A stretch of 41,300 nucleotides of DNA from Streptococcus oralis (GCF_001579175.1 NZ_KQ970759.1:170230-211529); one strand, 5' to 3'; numbered from the stretch's first letter, positions 24,578-32,374 are shown. Numbers and translations: made by a program. Notes: generated by a model not told the origin, from the sequence alone.

Positions 24578-24915
24578 CGTATTAGAAAAAGAGATACATT
24601 CTATGAAACGCTAAAATATAATTATCTGAATTATTAAGAAAAAATAAATATTCAAAAGATGGTAAGGTTTAGAATTTTAAAAAATATTTAATAAAAGTTT
24701 AATACGGAAGGTTTACACAGTGTAAATTATATCATTACAAAAATATTACGATTATTTAAAATTAAATTAAATGCAATAATATACTTAGAAAGGTTTGACA
24801 TATAAATTAATTGACGGTAAAATAATTATGAAAGTTAAATTAATTGATATTGGAACTATCAAATGTACTAATTAATCTGATGTGTCAAATTTTATTATAG
24901 TAGAAGGATAGCATA
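24578..24915 (+). promoter_or_regulatory. AT-rich control region of the polysaccharide operon
   Basis: No gene is supported here. Elements seen: a perfect palindrome, TTTACACAGTGTAAA (24712-24726); a near-consensus promoter, TTGACA (24795-24800), 17-base spacer, TAAAAT (24818-24823); a 12-base direct repeat, TAAATTAATTGA, at 24803-24814 (within the promoter spacer) and 24836-24847, 33 bases apart; an inverted repeat TTGATA/TATCAA (24844-24849, 24857-24862); and TTTGACA (24794-24800) with its complement TGTCAAA (24883-24889), which brackets the leader. The mRNA leader would be about 86 bases. Regulators are not identifiable. Confidence 0.65.
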
Positions 24916-26070
24916 ATGAAGAAACTGAAAGTGATGGTTGTTTTTGGAACACGACCAGAAGCTATTAAAATGGCCCCTTTAGTGTTAGAATTGCAAAAAC
25001 ATAGTGACAGCATTGAGACGATCACAGTTGTGACAGCTCAGCACCGTCAAATGCTAGATCAAGTTCTTGAAACTTTTAGCATCGAGCCACATTATGACTT
25101 GGATATTATGGGGAAAAATCAATCCCTTTTAGATATTACTGGAAAAATTTTAGAAAAGTTTGATCCAGTTGTTAAGCAAGAACTTCCAGATATAATTCTT
25201 GTTCATGGTGATACTACAACGACCTTTGTAGCAAGTTTAGTAGGTTTTTACAATCAGGTTCGAATCGGGCATGTTGAAGCTGGATTGAGAACATTTGATA
25301 AGTATTCTCCTTTCCCAGAAGAAATGAATCGCCAGATGACTGACAATCTTGCTGATCTTTATTTTGCTCCAACTAGTGAGAGTAGAGATAATCTCCTCAA
25401 GGAAAATCATCCTGAGTCTGCGATTGTTATTACGGGAAATACGGCTATCGACGCATTGAAACTCACTGTTCAATCAGACTACCATCATGAAGTTCTAGAT
25501 CAATTGGATTCTTCCAAAAAGCTTGTTTTAGTAACTATGCACCGTCGTGAAAATCAAGGGCAACCGATGCGTAATGTCTTTACAGCTTTACGCCAAATGG
25601 TCGATATCCATTCTGAATTAGAGGTGGTCTACCCAGTTCATCTCAGTCCTGCTGTGCAAGAAGCAGCAAAGGATATTCTAGCTGGTCATGACCGCATTCA
25701 CTTGATTGAACCTTTAGATGTACTCGATTTCCATAATTTAGCGTCTAAAAGTTATTTTATTATGACCGACTCAGGTGGTGTTCAAGAAGAGGCTCCTTCC
25801 CTCGGAAAACCTGTTCTTGTCCTTCGCGATACGACGGAACGTCCAGAAGGGGTTCGTGCAGGAACCTTGAAACTAGTTGGAACTGATCCAGTATGTGTGA
25901 AAGAGGCTATGGCAGCTCTCTTGACAGATGAAACTCTTTATAGAAAAATGTCTCAGGCACCAAATCCATATGGTGATGGAAGAGCATCTGAACGAATCGT
26001 TCAGGCTATACTACATTATTTTGGAATGGCTGAATCTGTATCCGAATTTAAAGAAGGAGATGAGGCATAA
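24916..26070 (+). CDS. wecB: UDP-N-acetylglucosamine 2-epimerase (non-hydrolysing)
   Basis: A 384-residue GT-B-fold enzyme that interconverts UDP-GlcNAc and UDP-ManNAc. Conserved motifs: FGTRPEAIKMAPL at the N-terminus, VHGDTTTTF, HVEAGLRTFD, and the C-terminal nucleotide site TDSGGVQEEAPSLGKPVLVLRDTTERPE. AGAAGGAT precedes the ATG. First gene of a five-gene operon with a processive glycosyltransferase and a GH8 hydrolase, so it most likely supplies UDP-ManNAc, or balances amino-sugar nucleotides, for that polymer. A general cell-wall role is possible if this is the strain's only copy. Confidence 0.95.
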   Translation: MKKLKVMVVFGTRPEAIKMAPLVLELQKHSDSIETITVVTAQHRQMLDQVLETFSIEPHYDLDIMGKNQSLLDITGKILEKFDPVVKQELPDIILVHGDTTTTFVASLVGFYNQVRIGHVEAGLRTFDKYSPFPEEMNRQMTDNLADLYFAPTSESRDNLLKENHPESAIVITGNTAIDALKLTVQSDYHHEVLDQLDSSKKLVLVTMHRRENQGQPMRNVFTALRQMVDIHSELEVVYPVHLSPAVQEAAKDILAGHDRIHLIEPLDVLDFHNLASKSYFIMTDSGGVQEEAPSLGKPVLVLRDTTERPEGVRAGTLKLVGTDPVCVKEAMAALLTDETLYRKMSQAPNPYGDGRASERIVQAILHYFGMAESVSEFKEGDEA

Positions 26071-26849
26071 TGAAAAACTGGAATAAATTTAGAAATTGGT
26101 TAGTCGCCTTTCTGGGTTGTGAGTTGATTCTTTTAGGTCTTTCTTTTCTCCTTGCTCGAGATATTATTTTAGAGCAGATTATATTTCTAACCCTAGCCTT
26201 ATTTGCTGTCTTAGTTTTATCTGACTTGTTGCTTACTTGGTTGCTTTTATTGGCGCTTGGTATTGGACTTATCTTTTTGTCATCAGGTATTGTCTATATA
26301 CCAATCGTTCAACTGTTGTTCTTGCTAGTGAGTTTCCCTCTGTTAATTGGGATTTTAATCAAAGTACGTAATTATTATTTTAAGGCAAAATCAATGGTTC
26401 AGGATCAAGTAGAAATCGCTAGAGAAGATTACAAATCAATGTATCAGAGTGTGGAAGAAGGGGAGATTCAATCCCTATTGGTTCATTGGTCCCATGAAGA
26501 TTTGTTTTTCCAGATTAAACCTAAAGAACATAATCTGATGCTCAGTCGCATTCAAGAGGTAATTTCTCAGGAATTGAGTTACAACGATAAACTCTATTAC
26601 GTTTCAGATGGGAATTTTCTTGTTTTATCTAATAGTAGTCAAGATTCTTTGAAGCAACTTTATTTGAATGGTTTGCAGGAGAAACTAGGCAGTTTAGTTT
26701 TTCATGGAGAAGATGGAAACCAAGAAATTCAATTCCAAACAGGTTACCTGATGATTAACTCTGAGAATAGAAGTAAATATAAAGACTACTCAGATGTTGC
26801 TAGTCATTTAAAGCGTCAACTCGAGACGGATGTAATTGTAGAATATTAG
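26070..26849 (+). CDS. Membrane protein with degenerate GGDEF-like domain
   Basis: A 259-residue protein. Residues 1-100 hold four hydrophobic segments (about 10-29, 33-50, 53-75, 78-98); a basic, then acidic linker (105-135) leads to a soluble cytoplasmic domain. In that domain LSRIQEVISQEL, then DKLYYVSDGNFLVLS, matches the strand-turn-strand of diguanylate cyclases, with SDGNF (179-183) where GGDEF should be. The catalytic Gly-Gly and Glu are lost, so cyclic-di-GMP synthesis is not expected. The layout recalls membrane regulators of synthase-dependent polysaccharides such as PelD, which use degenerate GGDEF domains as receptors. It overlaps the epimerase stop by one base (TAATG), with AAGGAGA upstream. 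Fold call is by eye. Confidence 0.65.
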   Translation: MKNWNKFRNWLVAFLGCELILLGLSFLLARDIILEQIIFLTLALFAVLVLSDLLLTWLLLLALGIGLIFLSSGIVYIPIVQLLFLLVSFPLLIGILIKVRNYYFKAKSMVQDQVEIAREDYKSMYQSVEEGEIQSLLVHWSHEDLFFQIKPKEHNLMLSRIQEVISQELSYNDKLYYVSDGNFLVLSNSSQDSLKQLYLNGLQEKLGSLVFHGEDGNQEIQFQTGYLMINSENRSKYKDYSDVASHLKRQLETDVIVEY

Positions 26850-26858
26850 GAGGAAAAC

Positions 26859-26999
26859 ATGACTTTGACCGAACTATTTTTTGGTATTGCTTTGGGACTC
26901 AGTCTCGCATTTGGCATTTGTTTTATCATACTATTTATTGCATACAATATTCTTTACCATCGAGTGAACAAAAATTTTAAGGCGGTGAATCATGATTAG
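26859..26999 (+). CDS. 46-residue membrane peptide of the polysaccharide operon
   Basis: A short ORF that is easily missed. ATG at 26859 follows AGGAGG (26848-26853), which overlaps the stop of the preceding gene, with ideal spacing. It starts MTLTELFFGIALG, has one long hydrophobic segment (about residues 6-33) and a basic tail (YHRVNKNFKAVNHD), predicting an N-out/C-in single-pass protein. It overlaps the synthase start by eight bases, so translation is coupled. Strong ribosome site, coupling on both sides and place before the synthase support a real gene, likely a small synthase partner. No family recognised. Confidence 0.78.
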   Translation: MTLTELFFGIALGLSLAFGICFIILFIAYNILYHRVNKNFKAVNHD

Positions 27000-28302
27000 T
27001 CAAATGTTAATGATTTTTACCTTGCTTACAATTTGGATTTCTCTAGCATGGGGCTTGGTAATTCTCTTTTCGGCAGTACACTTTTGGTTTAAACATAGCG
27101 ATTTTCGTGTGGATACGACGCCATTACCTTATTATCCTAAGGTGACGATTGTCGTGCCAGCCCATAATGAGGATGTGGTTATCGCTCAAACAGCGAAGGC
27201 TATCCTCGATATGAATTACCCTCATGACCGTATGGAATTGCTCTTATTTGCTGATAATTGTTCTGATAATACCTATGCAGAGTGTTTGTCTGTACAAGCC
27301 CTGCCTGAATATGCAGGAAGAAATCTGACTATTATCGACCGTACTGGTACGGGAGGAAAAGCAGGTGTTCTAAACGATGCTTTGGAGATGGCAACAGGTG
27401 AATACATCTGTGTCTATGATGCGGATGCCATGCCTGAAAAAAATGCCCTCTATTTCCTTGTCAAAGAAGTGATGAAAGACCCTGAACGCCATGTGGCATC
27501 TTTCGGTCGAAACAAGACTCGAAATGCCAATCAAAATTTCTTGACACGTTGTATCAACCAAGAAATCGTTGTTACTCAGCGCGTGCACCATGTTGGGATG
27601 TGGCATCTCTTTAAAATTGGTCGTATCCCAGGAACCAACTTTATCATTCAAACCGACTTTGTAAAGAGTATCGGTGGTTGGAAAAATGGTGCCTTGACTG
27701 AGGATACCGATATTTCCTTCAAAATCATGCAGAGTGGTAAATTGATCGCCCTTGCTTATAACTCAGAGGCTTTCCAACAAGAACCTGAGACTTTAAAGAG
27801 TTACTATATGCAACGAAAACGTTGGGCAAAAGGAAATTATGAAGTTGTTCTCTCAAACTTTAAGCATTTATTTGGCAGAGCAAACTGGCGTGTTAAATTA
27901 GAAGTTTTTAACTATTCGTGTGTTTTCTTTTGGTTTAACTTTGCCATTGTTTTATCAGATTTGATTTTCCTAGCGAATGTGCTAGCAATCTGTCTTAACC
28001 TATTCTTCCCAGATATCAGGATTCCGTTCGCTTTTGATGCGGACAATATCTACATTGCCCAGCTCATGCTCTTCAACTGGATTCTCATGATTGGTCTCTA
28101 TTTGATGCAAATTATGACGGCATTAGCAAGTCAGTTTGGACAAGCGACGACAAAGCAAATCTGGTTAGCTTTGGCTGCCTATTTCACTTATGCACAGATG
28201 TTTATCGTTGTTTCCATTGATTCCATTTCTTCAATCGTTCTGGACAAAGTACTCAAACGAAAAGAAACCAAGTGGGTTAAAACCAAGCGATTTGCAGGAT
28301 AG
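26992..28302 (+). CDS. Processive family 2 glycosyltransferase (polysaccharide synthase)
   Basis: A 436-residue inner-membrane synthase. Two N-terminal hydrophobic segments (residues 5-33), a cytoplasmic GT2 domain, then about four membrane segments (roughly 300-330, 350-380, 390-415). The processive signature D,D,D,QxxRW is complete: ADN with D88, DAD at 143-145, TEDTD at 236-240 and QRKRW at 274-278. This is the architecture of cellulose, PNAG and hyaluronan synthases, which polymerise and extrude a chain. There is no PilZ domain, so direct c-di-GMP control as in BcsA is not expected. The neighbouring 2-epimerase and GH8 enzyme suggest an amino-sugar or beta-glucan-like product. Confidence 0.9.
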   Translation: MISQMLMIFTLLTIWISLAWGLVILFSAVHFWFKHSDFRVDTTPLPYYPKVTIVVPAHNEDVVIAQTAKAILDMNYPHDRMELLLFADNCSDNTYAECLSVQALPEYAGRNLTIIDRTGTGGKAGVLNDALEMATGEYICVYDADAMPEKNALYFLVKEVMKDPERHVASFGRNKTRNANQNFLTRCINQEIVVTQRVHHVGMWHLFKIGRIPGTNFIIQTDFVKSIGGWKNGALTEDTDISFKIMQSGKLIALAYNSEAFQQEPETLKSYYMQRKRWAKGNYEVVLSNFKHLFGRANWRVKLEVFNYSCVFFWFNFAIVLSDLIFLANVLAICLNLFFPDIRIPFAFDADNIYIAQLMLFNWILMIGLYLMQIMTALASQFGQATTKQIWLALAAYFTYAQMFIVVSIDSISSIVLDKVLKRKETKWVKTKRFAG

Positions 28303-28310
28303 GAGGATTT

Positions 28311-29414
28311 ATGAAAACGAATAAATTAAAATATGTATGGTTTGTGCTCATCCTTTCTATCTTTTGTTTAACCTTGTTTTTGGCAAGAGGAAGGAGTAAA
28401 GTCGAGATGCGCAATCGTATTTACCGCCAATGGAGCCAACAGTTTCTTGTGACTAAGGGAAATCAGTCCTATGTCCGTACGACGAATGATTCGGAGGGAA
28501 CAACAGTTCTATCTGAAGCCCAAAGTTATGGCATGCTCATAACGGTTTTAGCAGCCCAAAAAGAGCAAGCGACACAAGCAGATTTTGAGAATCTTTATCG
28601 CTATTACCAAAATCATCGTATCGAGGGGACGCAGTTGATGTCTTGGAAGCAAGTAATCAAAAATGATAGCGAAACGGTCGAGAAACAAAATGCAACTGAT
28701 GGAGATCTCTATATCGCTTATTCTTTAATTGAAGCTGCCAAGCAGTGGCCAGATAAGGCTCAGGAATATGAAGGACAAGCCAAAAGTATCTTGATTGATA
28801 TTCTTCGATTTAATTATAATGAGGAGACCGGTGTTCTAAAAGTAGGAAATTGGGCCCAAAAAAATTCAGATTTTTACTATCTGATGAGAACATCTGATAC
28901 ACTACCTCATTATTTCCAAGTATTTTATAATCTAACTGGTGATAAACAATGGCTAGATGTTAAGGATAAGATGCTTGGGCAACTGGAGCAAATTAGTTCT
29001 TATTCTGATACGGGTCTCTTGCCAGACTTTATCTGGGCTGAGAAGTCAGGCGCGCGTCTTGTTGATGCTAACACAATCGAATCTCAATACGATGGAGCTT
29101 ATTCTTATAATGCTTGTCGTTTGCCTTATCACTTGTCTCAAAGTCAAGATGAAAGAAGTCAAAAAGTTGTTCAAAAGATGATGGATTTCTTTATGAAAGA
29201 ACAACGTATCTATGCTGGTTATGACTTGAACGGAACGGCCCTCAATCAATACCAGGCAGGTAGTTTTTTGGCCCCGATTACCTATGCATCTGACAAGGGA
29301 GAAGGCTATCTGAAACTTCTTCAGCAAAATAAATACATTTTCACACAAGATTTACCTTTAGAGAGCTACTATGATGCGACGATGATTACTATGATTGCTC
29401 TAGAGATGTTCTAG
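28311..29414 (+). CDS. Membrane-anchored glycoside hydrolase family 8 protein
   Basis: A 367-residue protein with an N-terminal anchor (hydrophobic residues 8-25 after KTNKLK, no clear cleavage site), then an (alpha/alpha)6-barrel domain outside the cell. The GH8 signature ATDGDLYIAYSL begins at residue 128 (D130), and SEAQSYGM (68-75) carries the general acid, Glu69. GH8 includes BcsZ cellulases, lichenases and chitosanases; in synthase operons it trims the growing chain and is needed for normal export. AGGAGG overlaps the stop of the synthase gene, the same junction style as upstream, so expression is coupled. Substrate is unproven. Confidence 0.9.
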   Translation: MKTNKLKYVWFVLILSIFCLTLFLARGRSKVEMRNRIYRQWSQQFLVTKGNQSYVRTTNDSEGTTVLSEAQSYGMLITVLAAQKEQATQADFENLYRYYQNHRIEGTQLMSWKQVIKNDSETVEKQNATDGDLYIAYSLIEAAKQWPDKAQEYEGQAKSILIDILRFNYNEETGVLKVGNWAQKNSDFYYLMRTSDTLPHYFQVFYNLTGDKQWLDVKDKMLGQLEQISSYSDTGLLPDFIWAEKSGARLVDANTIESQYDGAYSYNACRLPYHLSQSQDERSQKVVQKMMDFFMKEQRIYAGYDLNGTALNQYQAGSFLAPITYASDKGEGYLKLLQQNKYIFTQDLPLESYYDATMITMIALEMF

Positions 29415-29420
29415 GATGAT

Positions 29421-29453
29421 AAGAGAGGGCTAGTTCAACTGGCTCTCTTTTTG
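29421..29453 (+). terminator. Terminator of the polysaccharide operon
   Basis: AAGAGAG (29421-29427) pairs with CTCTCTT (29443-29449), with a partly paired inner loop, followed by a T-run. No other terminator lies between the promoter at 24795 and here, consistent with one transcript. Confidence 0.8.
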
Positions 29454-29497
29454 ATAGGTTTTCATCTTTTTTCAAAAAAGGAATTTCCTAAGGTTTA

Positions 29498-29506
29498 TGG
29501 TATAAT
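29498..29506 (+). promoter_or_regulatory. Extended -10 promoter of the HAD-cyclophilin gene
   Basis: TGG-TATAAT, 29 bases before the ATG at 29536; the ribosome site AGAGGTAGAG is weak. Confidence 0.65.
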
Positions 29507-29535
29507 GGAAAGAGTGATGGAAAAGAGGTAGAGAG

Positions 29536-30936
29536 ATGGATGCAAAATTAAAATACAAGGCAAAGAAGATTAAAATCGTCTTTTTTGATATTGATGATAC
29601 CTTGCGTACTTCAAAGACGGGTTTTATTCCGGCGACAATTCCCACTGTTTTTAAGCAGTTGCGAGAGAAAGGGATTTTAACAGGTATTGCCTCTGGGCGA
29701 GGTATTTTCGGTGTTGTTCCAGAGATTCGAGACCTCAAGCCGGACTTTTTTGTAACCTTAAATGGTGCCTATATTGAAGATAAAAAAGGTCAAATCATTT
29801 ATCAGCATCAGATTGCTAAAGAAGATGTGGAAGAATACATCGCTTGGACAAAACAAGAGGGGATTGAATATGGTTTAGTTGGCAGTCATGCTGCTAAACT
29901 CTCCACTCGAACAGAAATGATCAGTGAGGCGATTGATCCCATCTATCCGAACTTGGATGTGGATCCAGATTTTCATGAAAAAGTAGAGATTTATCAGATG
30001 TGGACCTTTGAGGATAAAGGAGATGACCTACACTTGCCAGATTCTTTGTCGGATAAACTTCGCATGGTGCGTTGGCATGTACATTCATCTGATATCGTGC
30101 CTATTTCAGGTTCAAAAGCCACAGGTGTAGCCAAGGTGGTGGAGCATTTAGGCTTGAAACCAGAGAATGTCATGGTCTTTGGAGACGGTCTCAATGACTT
30201 GGAACTCTTTGATTATGCAGGAATTAGCATTGCCATGGGAATTTCCCATGAAAAAATCAAAGAAAAAGCAGATTATATTACAAAAACAGTAGAAGATGAT
30301 GGCATTTTTGATGCCTTAGAAGGATTTGGTATGGTAGAAAAAGAATTGCATTTCCCACAAGTAGACATTGAAACAGTAGAAGGTCCGTTGGCGACTATTA
30401 AGACAAATCACGGAGACTTGCGTATCAAGCTTTTCCCTGAGCAGGCTCCCAAAACAGTAGCAAACTTTGTTGCGCTTTCAAAAGACGGTTACTATGATGG
30501 TGTGATTTTCCACCGCATCATCAAGGACTTTATGATTCAAGGTGGAGACCCAACTGGTACTGGTATGGGCGGAGAGTCAATTTATGGTCAAGCGTTTGAA
30601 GATGAATTTTCAGAAGAACTCTATAATGTTCGTGGCGCTCTTTCTATGGCCAATGCTGGTCCAAATACAAATGGGAGTCAGTTCTTTATCGTGCAAAACC
30701 AACACTTGCCATACTCTAAGAAAGAGATTGCGCGTGGTGGTTGGCCAGAACCAATCGCTGAGATTTATGCAGAGCAAGGTGGAACTCCTCACCTTGACCG
30801 CCGCCATACTGTTTTTGGGCAATTGGTAGATGCAGCATCTTTTGCTGTCTTAGATACCATTGCAGCTGTTGAGACTGGTGCAATGGACAAGCCAGTTGAA
30901 GATGTGGTAATTGAAACGATTGAAATTGAGGACTAG
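29536..30936 (+). CDS. HAD (Cof-type) phosphatase fused to cyclophilin peptidyl-prolyl isomerase
   Basis: A 466-residue two-domain cytosolic protein. Residues 1-265 are a Cof-like HAD hydrolase: motif I DIDDT (18-22), LNGAYI, and motif IV GDGLND (216-221). Residues 280-466 are a cyclophilin: FHRIIKDFMIQGGDP (325-339), MANAGPNTNGSQFFI and HTVFGQLVD. The fusion is in frame and uninterrupted and matches a known streptococcal arrangement, so it is not an assembly artefact. The combination of sugar-phosphate phosphatase with a protein-folding enzyme has no explained purpose. The S1-domain gene follows one base after the stop. Confidence 0.93.
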   Translation: MDAKLKYKAKKIKIVFFDIDDTLRTSKTGFIPATIPTVFKQLREKGILTGIASGRGIFGVVPEIRDLKPDFFVTLNGAYIEDKKGQIIYQHQIAKEDVEEYIAWTKQEGIEYGLVGSHAAKLSTRTEMISEAIDPIYPNLDVDPDFHEKVEIYQMWTFEDKGDDLHLPDSLSDKLRMVRWHVHSSDIVPISGSKATGVAKVVEHLGLKPENVMVFGDGLNDLELFDYAGISIAMGISHEKIKEKADYITKTVEDDGIFDALEGFGMVEKELHFPQVDIETVEGPLATIKTNHGDLRIKLFPEQAPKTVANFVALSKDGYYDGVIFHRIIKDFMIQGGDPTGTGMGGESIYGQAFEDEFSEELYNVRGALSMANAGPNTNGSQFFIVQNQHLPYSKKEIARGGWPEPIAEIYAEQGGTPHLDRRHTVFGQLVDAASFAVLDTIAAVETGAMDKPVEDVVIETIEIED

Positions 30937-30937
30937 A

Positions 30938-31297
30938 ATGAAAATTGGTGATAAGCTAACTGGGCGTATTACAGGAATTCAGCCCTATGGTGCCTTTGTC
31001 GAGTTAGAGACAGGGGTGACAGGGCTGATTCACATCTCGGAAATCCGAACGGGATTTATTGAGAATATCTATGACATTTTAAAAATTGGTGATGAGGTTC
31101 AAGTACAGGTGGTGGATTTTGACGAATACACTGGAAAAGCCAGTCTTTCTATCCGTACTTTGGAGGAAGAAAAACATCAATTGCCAAGACGGAGACGTTT
31201 TTCAAATGATCGAATCAAGCACGGTTTTGCGCCCCTTGCTCGAATGATGCCTGTTTGGACGCGCGAGGCATTAGAGCATTTAAAGAAGAAGCCATAA
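30938..31297 (+). CDS. cvfD: S1-domain RNA-binding regulator CvfD (YugI family)
   Basis: A 119-residue protein. The start ATG at 30938, one base after the upstream stop, gives the family N-terminus MKIGDKLTGRITGIQPYGAF. Residues 1-72 form an S1 RNA-binding OB fold (VTGLIHISEI, GDEVQVQVVDFD, ASLSIR); the tail is basic (RRRRFSNDRIKHGF). It resembles B. subtilis YugI (general stress protein 13). I recall that the pneumococcal orthologue CvfD is a post-transcriptional regulator affecting cold growth, phosphate uptake and manganese homeostasis, which would tie it to the Mn genes at 6528-13752. Translation is probably coupled to the HAD-cyclophilin gene. Confidence 0.88.
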   Translation: MKIGDKLTGRITGIQPYGAFVELETGVTGLIHISEIRTGFIENIYDILKIGDEVQVQVVDFDEYTGKASLSIRTLEEEKHQLPRRRRFSNDRIKHGFAPLARMMPVWTREALEHLKKKP

Positions 31298-31315
31298 TAC
31301 GATTATCTAAAATAT

Positions 31316-31350
31316 TTGTGCTATTAACATCGTTTGTTATAATAAAAGTA
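31316..31350 (+). promoter_or_regulatory. Promoter of the tRNA methyltransferase gene, apparently leaderless
   Basis: TTGTGC (31316-31321), 16-base spacer, extended -10 TGT-TATAAT (31335-31343), then six bases before the ATG at 31350. No Shine-Dalgarno sequence. The -10 is perfect consensus. Confidence 0.7.
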
Positions 31351-32099
31351 TGAAAGAAGAACAATTATTAAAATCAGGAGAGCGAATCAACCAGCTCTTT
31401 TCGACAGATATCAAGATCATTCAAAATAGAGAAGTGTTTAGCTATTCGGTGGATAGTGTTCTCTTGTCACGCTTTCCTCGCTTTCCTAAAAATGGCTTAA
31501 TTGTGGACTTTTGTGCTGGAAATGGTGCAGTTGGACTTTTTGCAAGTAGTCGTACCAAGGCAAAAATTCTCTCTGTGGAGATTCAGGAGCGCTTGGCGGA
31601 TATGGCAGAGCGTTCGGTTCGGTTGAATGGCTTGGAAGAGCAGATGCAGGTTATTTGCGATGATTTGAAAAATATGCCTGCTCATATCCAAGGAAGTAAG
31701 GTGGACATGATTTTGTGCAATCCGCCTTATTTCAAGGTGGATCCGCATTCTAATCTGAACGAGAGTGAACACTATCTCCTAGCAAGACACGAAATTGCGA
31801 CTAATCTTAAGGAAATCTGTCGAAGTGCTCAGAGTATTCTCAAGTCTAATGGCCGTTTTGTCATGGTTCATCGTCCAGATCGACTTTTGGATATTCTAGA
31901 AATGCTTCAACGCCACAATTTAGCACCCAAGCGCCTGCAATTTGTCTATCCTAAACGAGAGAAGGAAGCCAATATGCTTTTAATCGAAGCAATCAAAGAT
32001 GGATCTATTAGTGGCTTCAAGGTCTTGCCACCGCTCATTGTTCACAATGACGATGGTTCCTATACGCCAGAAATTCGAGAGATTTACTATGGATCATAA
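31350..32099 (+). CDS. tRNA1(Val) adenine-N6 methyltransferase-like protein (TrmN6/YabB family)
   Basis: A 249-residue Rossmann-fold methyltransferase. SAM-binding motif I is [13 protein letters not shown] (about residues 50-62), motif [12 protein letters not shown], and the catalytic N6-adenine motif NPPYF follows MILC near residue 127. The family modifies A37 of tRNA1(Val) in E. coli; the target in streptococci is inferred. The stop overlaps the start of a GIY-YIG gene by 11 bases, the common Firmicutes pair yabB-yazA. The start is set by the close promoter. Confidence 0.88.
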   Translation: MKEEQLLKSGERINQLFSTDIKIIQNREVFSYSVDSVLLSRFPRFPKNGLIVDFCAGNGAVGLFASSRTKAKILSVEIQERLADMAERSVRLNGLEEQMQVICDDLKNMPAHIQGSKVDMILCNPPYFKVDPHSNLNESEHYLLARHEIATNLKEICRSAQSILKSNGRFVMVHRPDRLLDILEMLQRHNLAPKRLQFVYPKREKEANMLLIEAIKDGSISGFKVLPPLIVHNDDGSYTPEIREIYYGS

Positions 32100-32373
32100 G
32101 GCCTATATGTATGTGGTGGAGTGCCGTGACGGTTCTTACTATACTGGTTATACGACAGACGTTAAGAGGCGCCTTGCCGTTCATAATAGTGGTAAGGGAG
32201 CCAAGTATACCCGAGCTCGCTTGCCAGTCAAACTCATCTATGTAGAGGGTTTTACCAGCAAGGAAGAAGCCATGTCTGCCGAAGCTTTCCTCAAACGAAA
32301 GAAACGTCCACAGAAAGAACGATTTTTATCCGAAAATCAAGAGAAAAATCTAGTCAACCATATTGATGTCTAA
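32089..32373 (+). CDS. GIY-YIG nuclease superfamily protein (UPF0213/YazA)
   Basis: A 94-residue protein from the ATG at 32089 ([21 protein letters not shown]). The GIY-YIG core is the YMYVV...YYTGY pair of strands; [26 protein letters not shown] carries the conserved Arg, His, Gly and Tyr. The terminal Glu expected in the family is in [13 protein letters not shown]. Proteins of this type are small, single-domain and of uncertain biological role. It overlaps the methyltransferase gene and is translated from the same mRNA; a longer upstream start would overlap more without a ribosome site. Confidence 0.88.
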   Translation: MDHKAYMYVVECRDGSYYTGYTTDVKRRLAVHNSGKGAKYTRARLPVKLIYVEGFTSKEEAMSAEAFLKRKKRPQKERFLSENQEKNLVNHIDV

Positions 32374-32374
32374 T

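Noticed and set aside
26992-28302. Calling the synthase a cellulose synthase (BcsA)
   Set aside because: No PilZ domain and no bcsB-like gene; the D,D,D,QxxRW signature alone does not fix the substrate.
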